A DNA stretch of 64,000 nucleotides from NCBI GenBank assembly GCA_033439265.1, contig JAVTVX010000016.1, positions 13,069,201 through 13,133,200 of the forward strand, written 5' to 3'. Under the pieces are notes generated by a model, which worked only from the letters and a program-made list of their open reading frames with translations, was not told where the DNA came from and searched no databases. This document shows positions 12,783-25,764 of this stretch, piece after piece (position 1 is the stretch's first letter; each line of letters starts with the position of its first letter). Source of the stretch: Dillenia suffruticosa. Lineage: Eukaryota > Streptophyta > Magnoliopsida > Dilleniales > Dilleniaceae. A program made the position numbers and the translations under genes.

Positions 12783-12797
12783 CCTAACCCCCTAAAA
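12783..12797 (-). other. Gypsy-2 polypurine tract
   Basis: On the - strand the sequence is TTTTAGGGGGTTAGG, directly upstream of the 3' LTR and nearly the same as the Gypsy-1 tract. Confidence 0.75.
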
Positions 12798-12899
12798 ACA
12801 AGTTTCGTTATCGAAACTAAAAGAAAGCTATACAGTAAACAAGTGGGGATACTGTCTCCTCATAGCCTCCTTAGGCTCCCAGGTCTCCTTCTCGACCTG

Positions 12900-15800
12900 G
12901 TTACTCCTCTACAAAACTCTGACCAATGAGACTTCCTTGCTCTGCAGCTTTTCTGACCTGCTGATCTAGAATAGCCACGGGCTGAACTGAAAGGCTAAGC
13001 TCCTCTCGCAACTCAATAGACGGAGGCTCAAGTACATGCGAAGGATCAGCTAGATATTTCCTGAGTACTGAGACATGAAAGATATTATGAATATGGGATA
13101 GTTCATCTAGCAACTCCAATCTATATGTCATACTCCCGACCTTCTCAAGGATATGGAAGGGCCCAATATATCTAGGGATTAGCTTGCCCCGCTGCCTGAA
13201 GTTATAAATCTCTTCAAAGGAGATGTCCTCAAAAAACCATATCTCCCTTGGCAAACTCAAGGGGTCGCCACCTACGATCGGCATATGGCTTCTGTTTATC
13301 CTGGACGGCTCTCATCCGCTCATGGATAACCCTAACCTTATCCTTCGTTTTCTCAATCAACTCAACACTACTGAAACATCGCTCTCCGTCCTCATCCTAA
13401 CATAACGGGGTACGGCACTTCCTGTCATTCAGTGCCTCATATGGTGGCACCCCAATACTGGCTTGATAGTTGCTATTATATGCAAATTCGACCAGTGGAA
13501 GGTGTCAATCCCAACTATCCTGGAAATCTATCACACATGCTCTCGGTATGTCCTCAAGAGTCTGAATGGTCCTCTCGGACTGACCATCTGTCTGTGGATG
13601 ATAGATTGTGCTAAAACTCAGCCTCGTACCCATTGCCTCCTGCAACCTGGGCCAAAACCTAGAAGTAAACCTCGGGTCCCTGTCTGATACTATCGACATA
13701 GGAACACCATGCAGCCTGACTATTGTATTGATGTAAAGACGTGCCAAGGTCTCCAAAGGATAGTAGCTGCGAATAGGAAGAAAATGTGCGAACTTGGTGA
13801 GTCGATCCACAATCACCCAAATGACATCATGCCGTGATTAAGTCCGCGGTTGCCGTGTCACAAAATCCATAGTAATGTGATCCCACTTCCACTCAGGAAT
13901 GGGTAAGGGTTGCAATGTACCAGCTGGCCGCTGATGTTCAACATTCACCTGCTGGCAAACTAGACACCTAGCCACAAAGTCTGTAATCTCCCGTTTCAAG
14001 TTGGGCTACCAATAACTCTCCTGAATGGTCCAACATATCTTGGTAGCACCCGGATGCAATGCATAAGCGGAGGAGTATGCCTCTTCAAGTATGGCCCTGT
14101 GGAGATCTGTATCAGCGGGAATACAAACCCGCTCCCTAAACACTAATAATTCATCATCTCAGATCCTGAAGTCTTCACCATCAACTCTACAGACTCTATC
14201 CGCAATACCCTAAAGTTCCTCATCTATACTCTGGAGATCTCTAATACGGTCAAACAAAGTCGGCCTGACCTCAAATTTGGCTAGTAAGTCTCTCTAATCA
14301 TCACTAGCCAAATTGACTCCCAAGGCTCGGAGTCCTACTAAACAGGAAAGGCATACATCCTTTATCGACTTTAAGGATGATGTTGACTTCCGGCTCAAGG
14401 CATCTACCACAACATTCACCTTGCCCAAATGATAGTCAATAATGAGGTCGTAATCCTTGAGGAGTTCTAACCATCTCCTCTGTCTTAAATTTAGCTCCTT
14501 TTGGGTAAACAGATACTTCAAACTTTTGTGATCTGTAAATACTCTGCATGTCACCCCATAGAGATAATGTCGCCATATCTTCAATGTGAAGACAATGGCT
14601 GTCAACTCCAAATCATGTGTCGGGTAGTTAACATCGTGTTTCTTCAGCTGTCGCGAGGCATATGTAATAACCCGACTATCCTACATTAAAACACAACCCA
14701 ATCCCTATTGGCTAGCATCACTATACACTGTGTATTCCCGATTGCTAGTAGGAAGGGCTAAAATAGGAGCAGAAGTCAACCGTTGTTTGAGCCCTTGAAA
14801 GATTGCCTCACTACGGTCATCCCAAACAAACTTGACCCCCTTCCGGATCAATCTAGACAACGGAGCAGCTATCTGGGAAAATCCCTTTACAAATCTATGA
14901 TAGTACCCGGCTAAACCGAGAAAACTACGGATCTCGGTAACTATTTGCGGCTGCTCCTACTTCAATATAGCTGCTTCTCATGGAGTATCTGTAATACCAC
15001 CCAAAAGTACTGAGCATGATCTTCATCACTCAGTGAATACACCAAGATGTCATTGATAAATACAATGACGAACCGATCCAAGAAGTCATGGAAGAATCGG
15101 TTCATCAGATCCATAAAAGCAGCTGGGGCATTAGTCAACCCAAACAGCACGACTAAAAACTCATAGTGGCTATATCGGGTGTGAAAAGCTATCTTGGGCA
15201 TATCCTAGGCCCGAATCTTCAACTGATGATAACCTGAACGGAGATCAATCTTAGAGAAAACTCTGACTCCCTGCAACTGACCAAACAAATCATTAATACG
15301 CTGCAAGGGATATCTATTTTTTATGGTGGCTTTGTTCAACTGTTTGTAATTCACACAAAGCCGAAGTGTACCATCTTTCTTTTTTACAAACAGCACCGGA
15401 GCACCCCAGGATGAAGTGGTCAGGCGAATAAACCCTTGTACAGAAGTTCCTATAACTGAACATTGAGCTCTCTCAGTTCAATAGGTGCCATTCTGTATGG
15501 CAGCATAGATATAGGAGCAGTTCCCGGTACTAAATCAATCTCAAAATCGAACTCCCGAACTGGTGGTAATCCGGGAAGCTCCTCAGGGAACACATCTGGA
15601 AACTCCTGTACCACGGGGACTTTCTCAAGTCTTGGTCCCTCAGTGGTGGTGTCAACGATATAAGCCAGATAAGTCATGCACCCACGGCGTACCATGTGTC
15701 TGGCCTCCATAACCGATATAACACAGCGGGGCAATATCCGTCTCTCGCCCCTGAACACCAATGGTGGCTGCCCGGACCTCCAAAACTCAACCTCTTTCGT

Positions 15801-16090
15801 AAAACAATCCACGGAAGTCCGGTATGAACTCAACCAATCTATCCCTAGGATGGCATCAAAATCTGTGATATGGAGCGGAATCAGATCTACCTCTAATACC
15901 GCCTCCTCAATAATGACCTCGCAACCTCTATAGATTGTATCTCAAATGATATGCTTGTTGAGAGAAGTGATAACCATAATCTCTTCATCAAGTGGCGAGA
16001 GAGGCCTGTCAAAATGGCGAGCGAATGTATCGTTCACATATGAATAATTCAACCCGGTGTCTATGAGAACACGGGGGTCTATACCAAATA
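12900..16090 (-). mobile_element. Gypsy-2 pol region (broken)
   Basis: On the - strand the order is protease (about 16090-15800, DTGLNYSY), reverse transcriptase (about 15440-14960, [10 protein letters not shown]), RNase H (about 14700-14290, [11 protein letters not shown] and DALSRKS), integrase (about 14100-13250, [12 protein letters not shown]) and the Tekay-type tail with VSVLRKYLADPSHVLEPP (about 13150-12900). The sequence is clearly the same family as Gypsy-1. It is broken in several places and is a fossil. Confidence 0.88.
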
Positions 16091-16102
16091 TTTGCATGGT
16101 AC

Positions 16103-16293
16103 CTAAGGACAAGAAAAATTAAATATATTTAAAATGTGAAGAAAAAGTAGACGTATTATATATATATATATCAAACTAGTTAAGCTTTTAAAACTTTAAC
16201 TAGTCAAAACTGTATATCGATATCATGATATACAAGATCTCATAAAGAAATTATAATAAAAGTCCTATACTGAGAGGTCTGAGGAAGGATTAC
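16103..16293 (-). other. Gypsy-2 gag/pol spacer with intron-like ends
   Basis: On the - strand this 191-bp spacer starts GTAATCC and ends in a pyrimidine-rich CTTGTCCTTAG. It carries the palindrome CTAGTTAAAG...CTTAACTAG and a TA run, as in Gypsy-1. GT...AG ends, a pyrimidine tract and its position between gag and protease resemble a spliceable intron. Whether it is ever removed is untested. Confidence 0.6.
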
Positions 16294-16299
16294 CCATAA

Positions 16300-17710
16300 T
16301 GATTTCAGGGTTTGCCTGTGCGTCCTCTTACGTCATCGCAAACACACGAGCCTGGGCCCTAGGCTACTGTCGCGATGGTCTTAGCACTGTATTACTCCCG
16401 ACTACAATCTGAGGAGCTATGAGAGTTGAGTGCTTAGGTGCCCCCTGCTGGCCTGTACCAGTAGCACTAGTATGACTCCGTAAAGTCTGTCCTCCTCGAT
16501 TAAAATCTGGACAGGTACTCCTAATATGACCTTGCATCCCACACTGGAAGTAAGTAACTGGTCTCTACATGCCCCAAATGCATGATGGTTGTCGTATCTG
16601 CAGTAGAAAGGTTGTTGCTGTATAGTAGACTGTGTAGAGATACTAGAGTCTAGTGCCCCAAAAGCCCTGTGGTCGGGGTCCCTGTCCTGGTCTTGCTGGT
16701 CTGAAGATAGAAGACTCTCTGTGATAACCAGAAGCTCTACCCCTCTTCGAAAACTATCCGCCCTGTGAGCCAATCTTTTTCCTTTTCTGGTGACTCTCTT
16801 TCTGCCTAGGCTCAGCTCAGACAATCTCCTCTGCCCGATATATTGAATCAATCACCTCTAAAAGTGTAAAAGCAGGAGTCACTGTCATATACTTCTTGAT
16901 GCTCAATTGGAGGCCATTCTCAAACTTAAACCTCATCTGAGCTGGTATAGCCATGTTGGGAACAAATGCTGCTAGTCTCCTGAGCTCAGCCTCGTACTCT
17001 GAAACTGGCCTAGTCCCCTGACATAAGTACAGGAACTTTGTCCTCATGCGATCCTGCTGAAATAGGGTAAAGTACCTACGGCCGAGCTCTCGTAGAAAGT
17101 CCTCCCACCGCAAAGTCTGTATAGTACCGTCACAGATAGCCTCCCACCATGAGAGGGCACCCGCGTCGAGGAGTTTCTCAACAACTCTCAACCTGAGCTC
17201 CTCTGTCAACCCAAGATCAATAAGAATCCTGCGAGTCCTGTTAATCTAGTGCTTCGCCACTGTGGCATCACCAGATCTTAAAAAATCTGTGCATCTGAGC
17301 TGTCGTGCTTCTTTCACCAACTGTCTAAGCTCATGGATGCGCCTCAAAGTAACCGATGTATCATCAGTTGGACTAGAAATGGTTGGACCGGCCACCGGAG
17401 GAGGAACCCGTACTGTAGATACAGGTACGGCCGCAAGTGCGGTCGTTGGAGTCTGTAGTGGGGGTGGTGGCATCTGCACCCCATATCTCCTGTACCACTC
17501 CTGCCACTGCCTCAAGGCGTCGAGTGGTGGTGGAGGAATCTTGGCTGTAACAGCCGGTGGAGGTACTGGGGGTGGCGTTGGTGAAGGTGCGTGAGTAGAG
17601 AAAGCATCCTCTGGTACTCGTGGAGTCTCGAGCACCCTAGGTGCATCAGGCACTAGGGGACTTTCGGGTGGTGCGAATCTAGCACCACGCCTACCACATC
17701 TAGGTGGCAT
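16300..17710 (-). mobile_element. Gypsy-2 gag region (broken)
   Basis: On the - strand it opens MPPRCGRRGARFAPPE. A proline-rich stretch follows, then the capsid core with ALSWWEAI and WEDFLRELGRRYF, then SEYEAELRRLAAF and the tail region. It encodes the capsid precursor of the element, which is broken here. The start matches the Gypsy-1 gag start. Confidence 0.83.
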
Positions 17711-20700
17711 AATTCTACAAAAAGAGTACTTTTTTATTATGTAGAAATCAAGAATTAGGGTTAGTTGCTGAGTAACTAACCCCCTAAAATAATTGAGTTA
17801 CGAATCAAGGCATTTGAATGCGAAATAATAGATGCGTCATGTATCAAACCCCCTAAAATAGATGAACTTATATGTCTATAGCCATGTATGAGACTTTAAA
17901 TGATTGTATGAAACTTTCTAATGCATTGAGGGCTTGTAAATGTATTTGGAAAAATTTTCATTACTATCTTTTCTCTAACCTAGACACTCTGAAACGAATA
18001 AAACTGACACCCTGAACCATGGTCGTAAACAGTCGCCCATTGCCTTGGATGCCGGTTACATTCTATAGAAAATCAGGCAGAATATCCCCATATTTCGGAG
18101 GTCTCCCATGTATAAACCAACCTGTATATTGAATGATCATCCTGCCACCTAAATGAACAGGCCAACCCAGCCTCACAACAAATCAACCACATTTGTATAA
18201 TACCAATCAATCTGCAGTGTATAAACCAGGACAACGCAAGGCTATCATGAATAGTAGCAGTTCTAGCCATAAACCTCTACTGTCATACCCAACTAGAGTA
18301 TGAGTAGCCTCACACCGAACGGGCCTAAAATTTTATGCATGTGTACAACAAATTCCCAAGTTAAGAGGTAAAAAACTTTCAAGTACCTCAATGCAGGTGT
18401 AATGAGCTAATATGAGAGTTTCACAAATAAATGTCAATAATTTATACAGTCATCCCATTAAATATACATGTCCATCTACAGACCTCAATATCAAGACCTC
18501 ACAGGGTCGATATACAACATGGATCTCATATTTCAAATGAAATTTAGATCTCACCATAGTAAATACGTAAATCCACAAATACACGACAAAAGACGTCTGG
18601 AGCCCGACGCATCACTCTATCAAAATAACCCTGTCAGAGAAAGGAAAGGAGAGGGGTGAGTATCAAGAGAAATATCCAGTGAGTGAAGAGATCAATATCA
18701 AGCATAAATAATGTGTGTGTGAACCATTGGAGTATCAAACATGATTATTCGTAAACAATAATTCACATTTCACAGTAAAATATGGTATGTTCAGTGAAAT
18801 GAAATCATCTAGTCCATCACACGGTATCATACATATATGCATTCATTCAAAATCAAATATTTTTAGAGCAAGCCGAATGTGATCCTGGCAAAAGTCAACC
18901 ATGACTAATGATAGGTGCATTGGGGGTTTTATTACGCATAAATGTTCAAAAGTCGCTCTCTACCCTGACGTTGGCCATGAGCTTCATCGAGGATAGCTAA
19001 TACACAGATCGGATCACGATGGGCCCCTCCCGGTGCTAGATAGTGGCGTCACACATGTCCTTCTCCTTGTGGGTTCAACCGGCCGCGCCTATACCCATAT
19101 ACCGAACATTTGCAGGTACCTCCGCATGAAGTGTACCCAGATGCATACACGGTGCCATAACAAATGTCGCCCATAGCAACGGTCGTCCTCTCGGGACTAA
19201 ATCATATCATAACAGTCATCTCATAACTACACGGCCCCAAATCAGTGATATAGAAACCATAGTGCTCAATAAATGTGTCATATTGGGTCATATGAAATTT
19301 AACATGTGAAAATCATAAAACATGGCACCATTTCAATTGAATCAAATTTATGGATGCATATTCATAGAAAATATTAGTTCACGACACTCCAATAGTCACA
19401 AAACAAATTTGAAATCTAGTAGCATACGACGAGTCATACATATCAAAAGTATGTTTAGTTGAAAACATGACAAAAATCAAGTTTCACTTTTCATGCATGA
19501 GATTAGAGTCCCACTCACAGTAATAGGGAGCGTATAGCACTCTCAAATGAACCACAATTGTGATGAAATGAGCTCTCTTTAATAGTTTGGGCAAAAGTCA
19601 TCTAATAAGTTCACTCATAGTTCTTCACTTTGGTGCCACTTTGCGCAGTCCTACGAAATTTTGCATAACATTTTTTATATAAGTCCAAATCAGGCGAACA
19701 TTTGATATGTTCTAGGTAACTTCAAGACCTACAACTTTCATGTTATACACTTTCTCAAAATCACATTATAAAATTCCTAGAAATCCTTATTTCATTTCAG
19801 TTGCATTCTAAATTCAGATTCTGTCCCATTTTAGTTCAAAAGCCATAACTTTCTCCATACCTATCCAAACGTAATGGACTTTTAACATGTTATACCCAAG
19901 ATAGAGGCCTACGACTTTTATGTTTTGAGTTTCTCTAAATTGTGCATAGAAGGGGGTTGAAATGGATCATGATCAGCACAGGCAGGTTTCAATTGGAAAA
20001 CAGAATTTCTGTCGACACCTCTTTAGTAAAATGGGAATACCGTTTGATTCCCATGTGTGCATTGGCTGAACGTTTAACATATTGTAGCTCAGAGGGATAT
20101 CTACAACTTTTATTCTTTGAGCTTGCCCAAACTAGGACTGAAAGAAGGTCGTTTTTATACACTGTTCTTAGGGTTTGAAACAGGACAACCTTCTGTCGAG
20201 TTTTCAGGAAAATTGCCATAACTTTTGACACATTAATCGGATTAAGGTGATTCTTATCTCGTTGGAAAGGTAAGCCTAGATTTACAAATTATATAAATGG
20301 AGCATTTGCTAATTCAGACCATAAGACACCTCAAAACAGAGGCTAAATCATGGACAGAAACAGAGCTAAAGCAGGACAGAATAGAAATTTTTGTGCAGAA
20401 CACTTAACTTTGAAAAATCATAATAAATCCAATTCTCATCCGGATACAATGCATCATATCTCATTTTAAAGCTCTATGAGTCTAGGTTCACCTGAAATTA
20501 GCCTAGCTTAGTTTGCCTTTGTGCAGAAAATGTTATGACCAAAACATCACAGCATGGTTAGAATGTCCTATTTGCATAAATTTCTAAAGTTTTCATTTAA
20601 TTTCTTGGCCAAGTAAAGTTCAGATTTTTTTCTGTACTCATTCCTTATGTTCTAATGGATTCCACTTAGGCTCTAGGTTATAGAATCGTGTTCAAAACAT

Positions 20701-21103
20701 AACATTCAAGCATTCATATGAAGCCCTCAAAAAGAATTCAGCAAGTGCAGAATTTCTTACCTCCTTGAAGTTTTTAGTCTCTCTCTAGATCCACTTGGTT
20801 AGGCTTCTCCTTTCCTCCCAATTTTTGGATATGTTATACTAGGGTTTGTGAGGAATGAATTTATGAAAAAACATTGGTTTGTTGTTTGGAGAAATCAAAT
20901 CTCCCTTTAAGACAAGCTCTCGGTCATGGAGGTAGAAGAAGAAGAAGAAAAAGAAGATGGAGTTTCTTGGTTCTTGCTTGGGTGCCTCATGGTTTTGAGG
21001 ATGAAGAAGAATTGTTTGGTTCTTATTCTCTTACTACACTCTCTTTATCAAATCCCATAAGTCAAATTTCATTAATTGTTTCATTAATGCCTTGTCTCCC
21101 AAC

Positions 21104-21541
21104 TAGGGGTGTTAATGACACCGGGTAGTGTCACGGGTACCCGTGACACTACCCGGTCAAAACTCGAGCTGGGGTTCGGTCAAACTGAGCTCGAGCCTGG
21201 GCTTGATCAAACCGAGCTCGAGCCTGGGCTTGGTCAAATTGAGCTCGAGCCTGAGCTTGGGCTCGGGTAACTGGGTATCGAGCTCGAGCTCAAGCCCAGC
21301 TATGTCGAGCTCAAAAACTCGACGAACTACTCGAAATATTTTAATTTTTTTAAAAATAAATTTTATATATAATTATATATATATATTTTTAAAAATTATA
21401 TATAAAATTATATTTTTAGGTATATTTTTTAAATATATTACCTATACCACCCAATGACAATATCCGACAACACTATCCGATAACACCTGATGACACTTCG
21501 AGCTCGAGCTCGAGCTCGACCCGGGTGTCATAACACCCCTA
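21104..21541. mobile_element. hAT-type MITE in the Gypsy-2 LTR
   Basis: Terminal inverted repeats are TAGGGGTGTTAATGACACC and, at the other end, the complement of TAGGGGTGTTATGACACC. The first 11 bp are perfect. An exact 8-bp duplication, CTCCCAAC, flanks it (21096-21103 and 21542-21549). Eight-base duplications with TAGGGGTG-type ends are typical of hAT elements. The 438 bp carry no transposase, so it is non-autonomous. The matching site in the other LTR (about 11835-11850) is empty, so it arrived after Gypsy-2. Confidence 0.92.
21186..21280. repeat. Internal repeats of the hAT-type MITE
   Basis: GAGCTCGAGCCTGGGCTTG followed by RTCAAA recurs with a spacing of about 33 bp, three times with small changes. 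More GAGCTCGAGC words lie near the right end (21498-21520). Confidence 0.75.
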
Positions 21542-22480
21542 CTCCCAACCACCTAATCCAATGGATCAAGATTTTCTACCTTTTCTCTATCCAACTTTCA
21601 TCATTGATTTAATTAAAATAAGTCAAACACCACTATATTTGAATAGTACTTTATCTCCCACCTTTTTCTAAATTGCATATGAGGACACTTTTTTAAATTT
21701 GCATGAAAATTTCTACCTCGATTTTCGCGTGATGCTCGGCGGGATCAATATTCGATCCGAAATTCGAGAAATTCAAATTTATCCATTTGGTTCAGGTTTT
21801 CGCACTGAATTCAATAGAGTTGGTCTCGTAAGTAGATGAAGTTATTTGATCTTCCAAATCGCCCTTAAACGCATTAGGATTTTTAGGACGATTTTGTTTT
21901 CCGCCTTGCTTTTTGCCAAAATTCCTTGACCCTTGACTTTTAGGGTGAATGTTAATCTGACGGCATCAAATTTATACACATGGATTTCATTTTGGCACGG
22001 TAAGGTCAATTTCCCTTCATTTCGGGCGAAATTTGGTAAATTTCCCGAAATTGCGTTTTAACTTGATAAAACGTTAATTTAGGCTAATTTAGACTTTCTT
22101 GCAAAATTTTAGTAGTTTTACACTGGTAGAATTAAATTTGACTCAGTAAGGATAAATTTTCATCTCCGGTGATTAAATATCGGGCATTTCTTCGCAAACG
22201 ATAGAAAGTTGCTTGAATTCAAGTTCCCTTAACTTTTTAAGTTAATTTAGCACACGAAATTTCATCGGGGTCGAGATTGCATGCGTAGATTAAAAATGGC
22301 ACAGAGGGGAAAATTTTTTCTGTTTTTTTTTTAGCTCCCGGCAATTTCTCCAAAAATTTTCAAGAGCATTATAAATCAAAAAAAAATTCTGAGAGATTTT
22401 TCTTTATATGAAAATGAAAATATATCATATATGGGATAATGAGGAGTATAATATATAATATATCGAGTGTCGGTGTTACA

Positions 22481-24919
22481 TCTATAGTGGAGCAAGGCGA
22501 CTCACTAAAGAAGTGAGACGACTTGTGGATTACAAAACAAGAATTTGGGTCGCTTTGAGGTAATTTTGAGGCGACTTGAATGCTCGATGAAACAAAAGCA
22601 AGGCGACTTGTAGAACAATAAGACGACTTAGCCTCTAAAAATCTTAGACACATAAGGCGACTTGTACTCTATTTCAAGTTGTCTCATGAGTGTGAAAGGA
22701 TGCGAAATGACAAAAATGGACAACCAAAGTTGAACAAAACTTGAAAGTAATGAGGGGCAAGAAGGGAATTTCACGTTACATATTAAAATGGCTTAACCAA
22801 GCCTTCACTTGCCCAAATTCGATCTCTGCTCTCTCTTCCTCTCTTCTCTCTCGCCCGAACTCATTCTCTCGACACTCTCTTACTCTCTCAATCTCTCTTG
22901 AAATCCATTTCACCCTTACTAAATCCACTCCCTAAACCTCACAAACCTTCAATCAAACATGTAAATGAAGGTGATTTTGGGAGAAAACCTAGAGTTTGCG
23001 CAAAAAGGGAAAAATCTAGGGTTTTTTGAAATCCAACATTCAAAGTCCAATCCAGGCACGAAATTGAGATAATTTCTTCCTTTTAAACATGGATTTAGTT
23101 CCATTACTCATGAATATGATTTTTATGCTTGGATTTGGGAAATTCGTAGAGAGAGAAAATTAGAGTTTTTGAACAATGTTGATCTAGATGAAATTTGTAG
23201 AATTCTTTTGAGGTAATCTCGCTCTCTCCACCTAGATTTATGTTTTCTAACATGAATTTGGATTATCAAATTTGGATTGTTAGATTTGACTTGGGAAAAA
23301 TTTAATCTAGCGTATAAATATGAGATTTGGGAAAAATTGTGTATGAAAATGATATATAGATGCAAATCGTATGTAGTTAATGAAATGAGAATATAGATTT
23401 TTACATTTTGGAAATTAGGGTTTGTGTTATGTTTGGGAAAACTTATAAACCCTAATCATAGACATGATTTAATGTCGAATTTATGTTATTTCTTTAGGAT
23501 AAATCAATTGGAATCCAATAAGGGATTGTCTTGGATTGATTGTGGATTGGGATTATTCACCTCCCAAGAGATGAGTGGTTTTATGATTGTACTTAAATAA
23601 GAAAATGCTTTTATAGAATCTTCTAAATGGTTTTCAAAACTTGAATTTAAATATTTTAGTGTGTGTAGAATATCCGAAATAATGGATTTTGAATTCTTGT
23701 GCATCCTATATACTTTGTGAACAAATGTGTCATGTGAATCTATTGATATTGAATCCATTGGTATGATGATTACTTTTGAGAAATTGCTAAAATTGATGAC
23801 ACATGAATTGGATTTCTGATTTTGTGAAATAGTGCTTATGATTTGGCTTGGGGTGAGAGCCTAAACCCCTATTAAATGACTTGTCATTTCCCATTACAGA
23901 GCGACCTGACAGAGTGATGTAGTAGGGTTGGTAGACCATGGGATGTAGCCAAACACATGCGGTGTATTCATGGCTAGATATGATAAATAAGGTCATGGGA
24001 TGGTTGCACCATCAACGAAACACCACATCCAACGTCAAGGATGAGGACGCTTTTAAAACGTGAAAATTATTAAAACCCTTGACAGTTCCATCCTAGGTCA
24101 TGGTAGATCTTTGTTAGAAACAGTGATTTTGGTTTGTCTCGAATTTGAAAATGTGAAATAGTCGGATACATATGAAATTGATTATGACTATTGTGAATTA
24201 TGATGATTTTGGAAACAATGGTTTGAATTTATTCATTTATTGGATGAAATAGCGAATGACATGATAATTTGGACTAGATACACTTGATATATCGACCACA
24301 CAAATATTATTTTTGTATAACTTGTATATCACTTCTAGGTATATTATATACTCACCTCTCCTACTTCCATTTTTATAGAGGAATCTTAGTAGAAACTTGT
24401 GGATGCTTAGAGTGATTTAAAGAAGATTGTTTTGTTGAACTTTTTCGGATAATAGATTTCTTTTGGAATTGAGATATTAGTGGACTCAAGTGAAAGCATA
24501 ACATATAATTATTTTGAAAACTTATTTGCTACTATATTTTTATGTATTTGAAATATGACTATAGTTTGTATATTTAAAAATGAGGATCATATTTCTTTAT
24601 TTCCTTGAATTTTCTTTGAGAATTGTTTTGGAGGAATTTTATAGGATCCCTTGGGTAAGGACTTGTTTACACTTAATAGATTTGATTTGAAAGGCCAAGT
24701 TGGCCCGATGCATACATGTTTTGAGCAGGGATGGATCGAACTAGTCTTTTGATTGTACGAATAAATGCATGTTGGTTTATTTTGATGGATTGATTATTTT
24801 GAAAAATAGGTGGATATTGGAATATCTTGCGGTATCTCAGAACACGGAGTGGGGTTCACACGTGTTTTGAAGTAATGCGGTGGTTGTTGTGTGTCCAACG
24901 GGTGGGTCAGGGCGTGATA
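22481..24919 (+). repeat. Solo LTR U, 3' piece
   Basis: This continues U after the Gypsy-2 insertion. The segment 22486-22860 is the reverse complement of 25270-24940 in V. It contains a CT-rich leader (about 22830-22910) and ends GGGCGTGATA, a worn Tekay-type LTR end. No coding is seen. U totals about 2.9 kb. Confidence 0.78.
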
Positions 24920-25764
24920 GAGAGCAGAGATTGAATTTGGGAAAGTAAAGACTTGTTTAAATCCTTTTAATATGTGACATGAAATTCCCCTCTTGCCCCT
25001 CATTACTTTTAAGTTTTGTTCAATTTTGGCTGTTCATTTTTGTCATTTCACACTCATGAGTCGACTTGCAATACAGCACAAGTCATTTTGTGTGACTCAA
25101 GTCTTCAAAAGCCAAATTTGCTTGTTGTTCAATAAGTAGCCTTGATCTTTGTTTTATTGGGTCCTCAAGTCAACTTGAATATGGCTCAAGACAACCCAAA
25201 TTTCTTGTTTTTGTAACCCACAAGTCACCTCACGTCTTTGGTAAGTCGTCTTGCTTCACTACAGACATGTTTCTCTAAGACTTGAATCTGGCGGGTTGGC
25301 TTGTGCTAGCCATAAGCAACCTTGTTAGACATAAAGTCAAAAGCACAAGTCGACCTATCATTGGGTTACTTATGTTTTTTGGAGGCACAAGTCGACCTGT
25401 CATTGGAGCAAGGCGACTGGCCTATGTGCAAAGTTAAGAATTTTGAGAGCTAATCTTCTCAGGTTATCTTGACACTTCCTCAGGTTGCCTTGGAGGTTTC
25501 TATACTTAACCAAATTTCAATTTTTGAGCTCTAAGTCGCCTTATCATGGGGTCTAGTCGACTTTACTTCACTTAATTGAGTCCAAATAAGTTTTAATTGT
25601 CCCAAATCATCACCAAATTATATTTTTCTCCTAACAAAATTTTATAAGACATTCATTGATGAATTAAAATCAACTATACCCTTTTTTTCCACTGTTTTTA
25701 TGAGAAAGATTGAAAATACAATAAAAAGTTTCTAACACTGATAACACTGATTTCGGTGTTACAG
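24920..25764 (-). repeat. LTR fragment V, right piece (reverse orientation)
   Basis: Read on the - strand it begins TGTAACACCGAAATCAGTG at 25764. It runs through the GCGACTTG-rich front to the point where U inserted. Across U it continues at 8708 to 8082. It directly abuts gypsy pol sequence (Gypsy-3) at 25765. Confidence 0.8.

Larger units (their letters stand above)
9199..22480 (-). mobile_element. Gypsy-2: full-structure, broken Tekay/Del-like element
   Basis: This - strand element has two long LTRs (9199-12779 and 18005-22480), gag (about 17710-16300), a spacer (16293-16103), pol (about 16090-12900) and a polypurine tract. Flanking bases TCTAC (9194-9198) and TCTAT (22481-22485) match at 4 of 5 positions and are a likely target duplication. 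Sequences on both sides join into one uninterrupted LTR U, as shown by the V copy at 25250-25350. Coding is broken at roughly ten or more places. The two LTRs differ at roughly one base in eight or ten where I compared them, so it is several million years old at usual plant rates. Confidence 0.92.
18005..22480 (-). repeat. Gypsy-2 5' LTR (contains a MITE)
   Basis: Read on the - strand it starts TGTAACACCG and ends near GGGTGTCA. Without the 446 bp due to the MITE and its duplication it is about 4.03 kb, longer than the 3' LTR. A worn initiator-tRNA primer-binding site lies next to it at about 17983-17998. Confidence 0.87.

Noticed and set aside
21128-21457. Open frame of 109 residues with Ser/Leu repeats
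   Set aside because: It is a translation of the direct repeats in the hAT-type MITE and runs out of it into TA-rich sequence. It is not a transposase.
8082-25764. A giant foldback transposon, suggested by inverted homology of the two flanks
   Set aside because: The inverted arms are explained by one forward LTR inserted into a reverse LTR of the same family, with a GAGAA/GAGAG duplication at the U borders.
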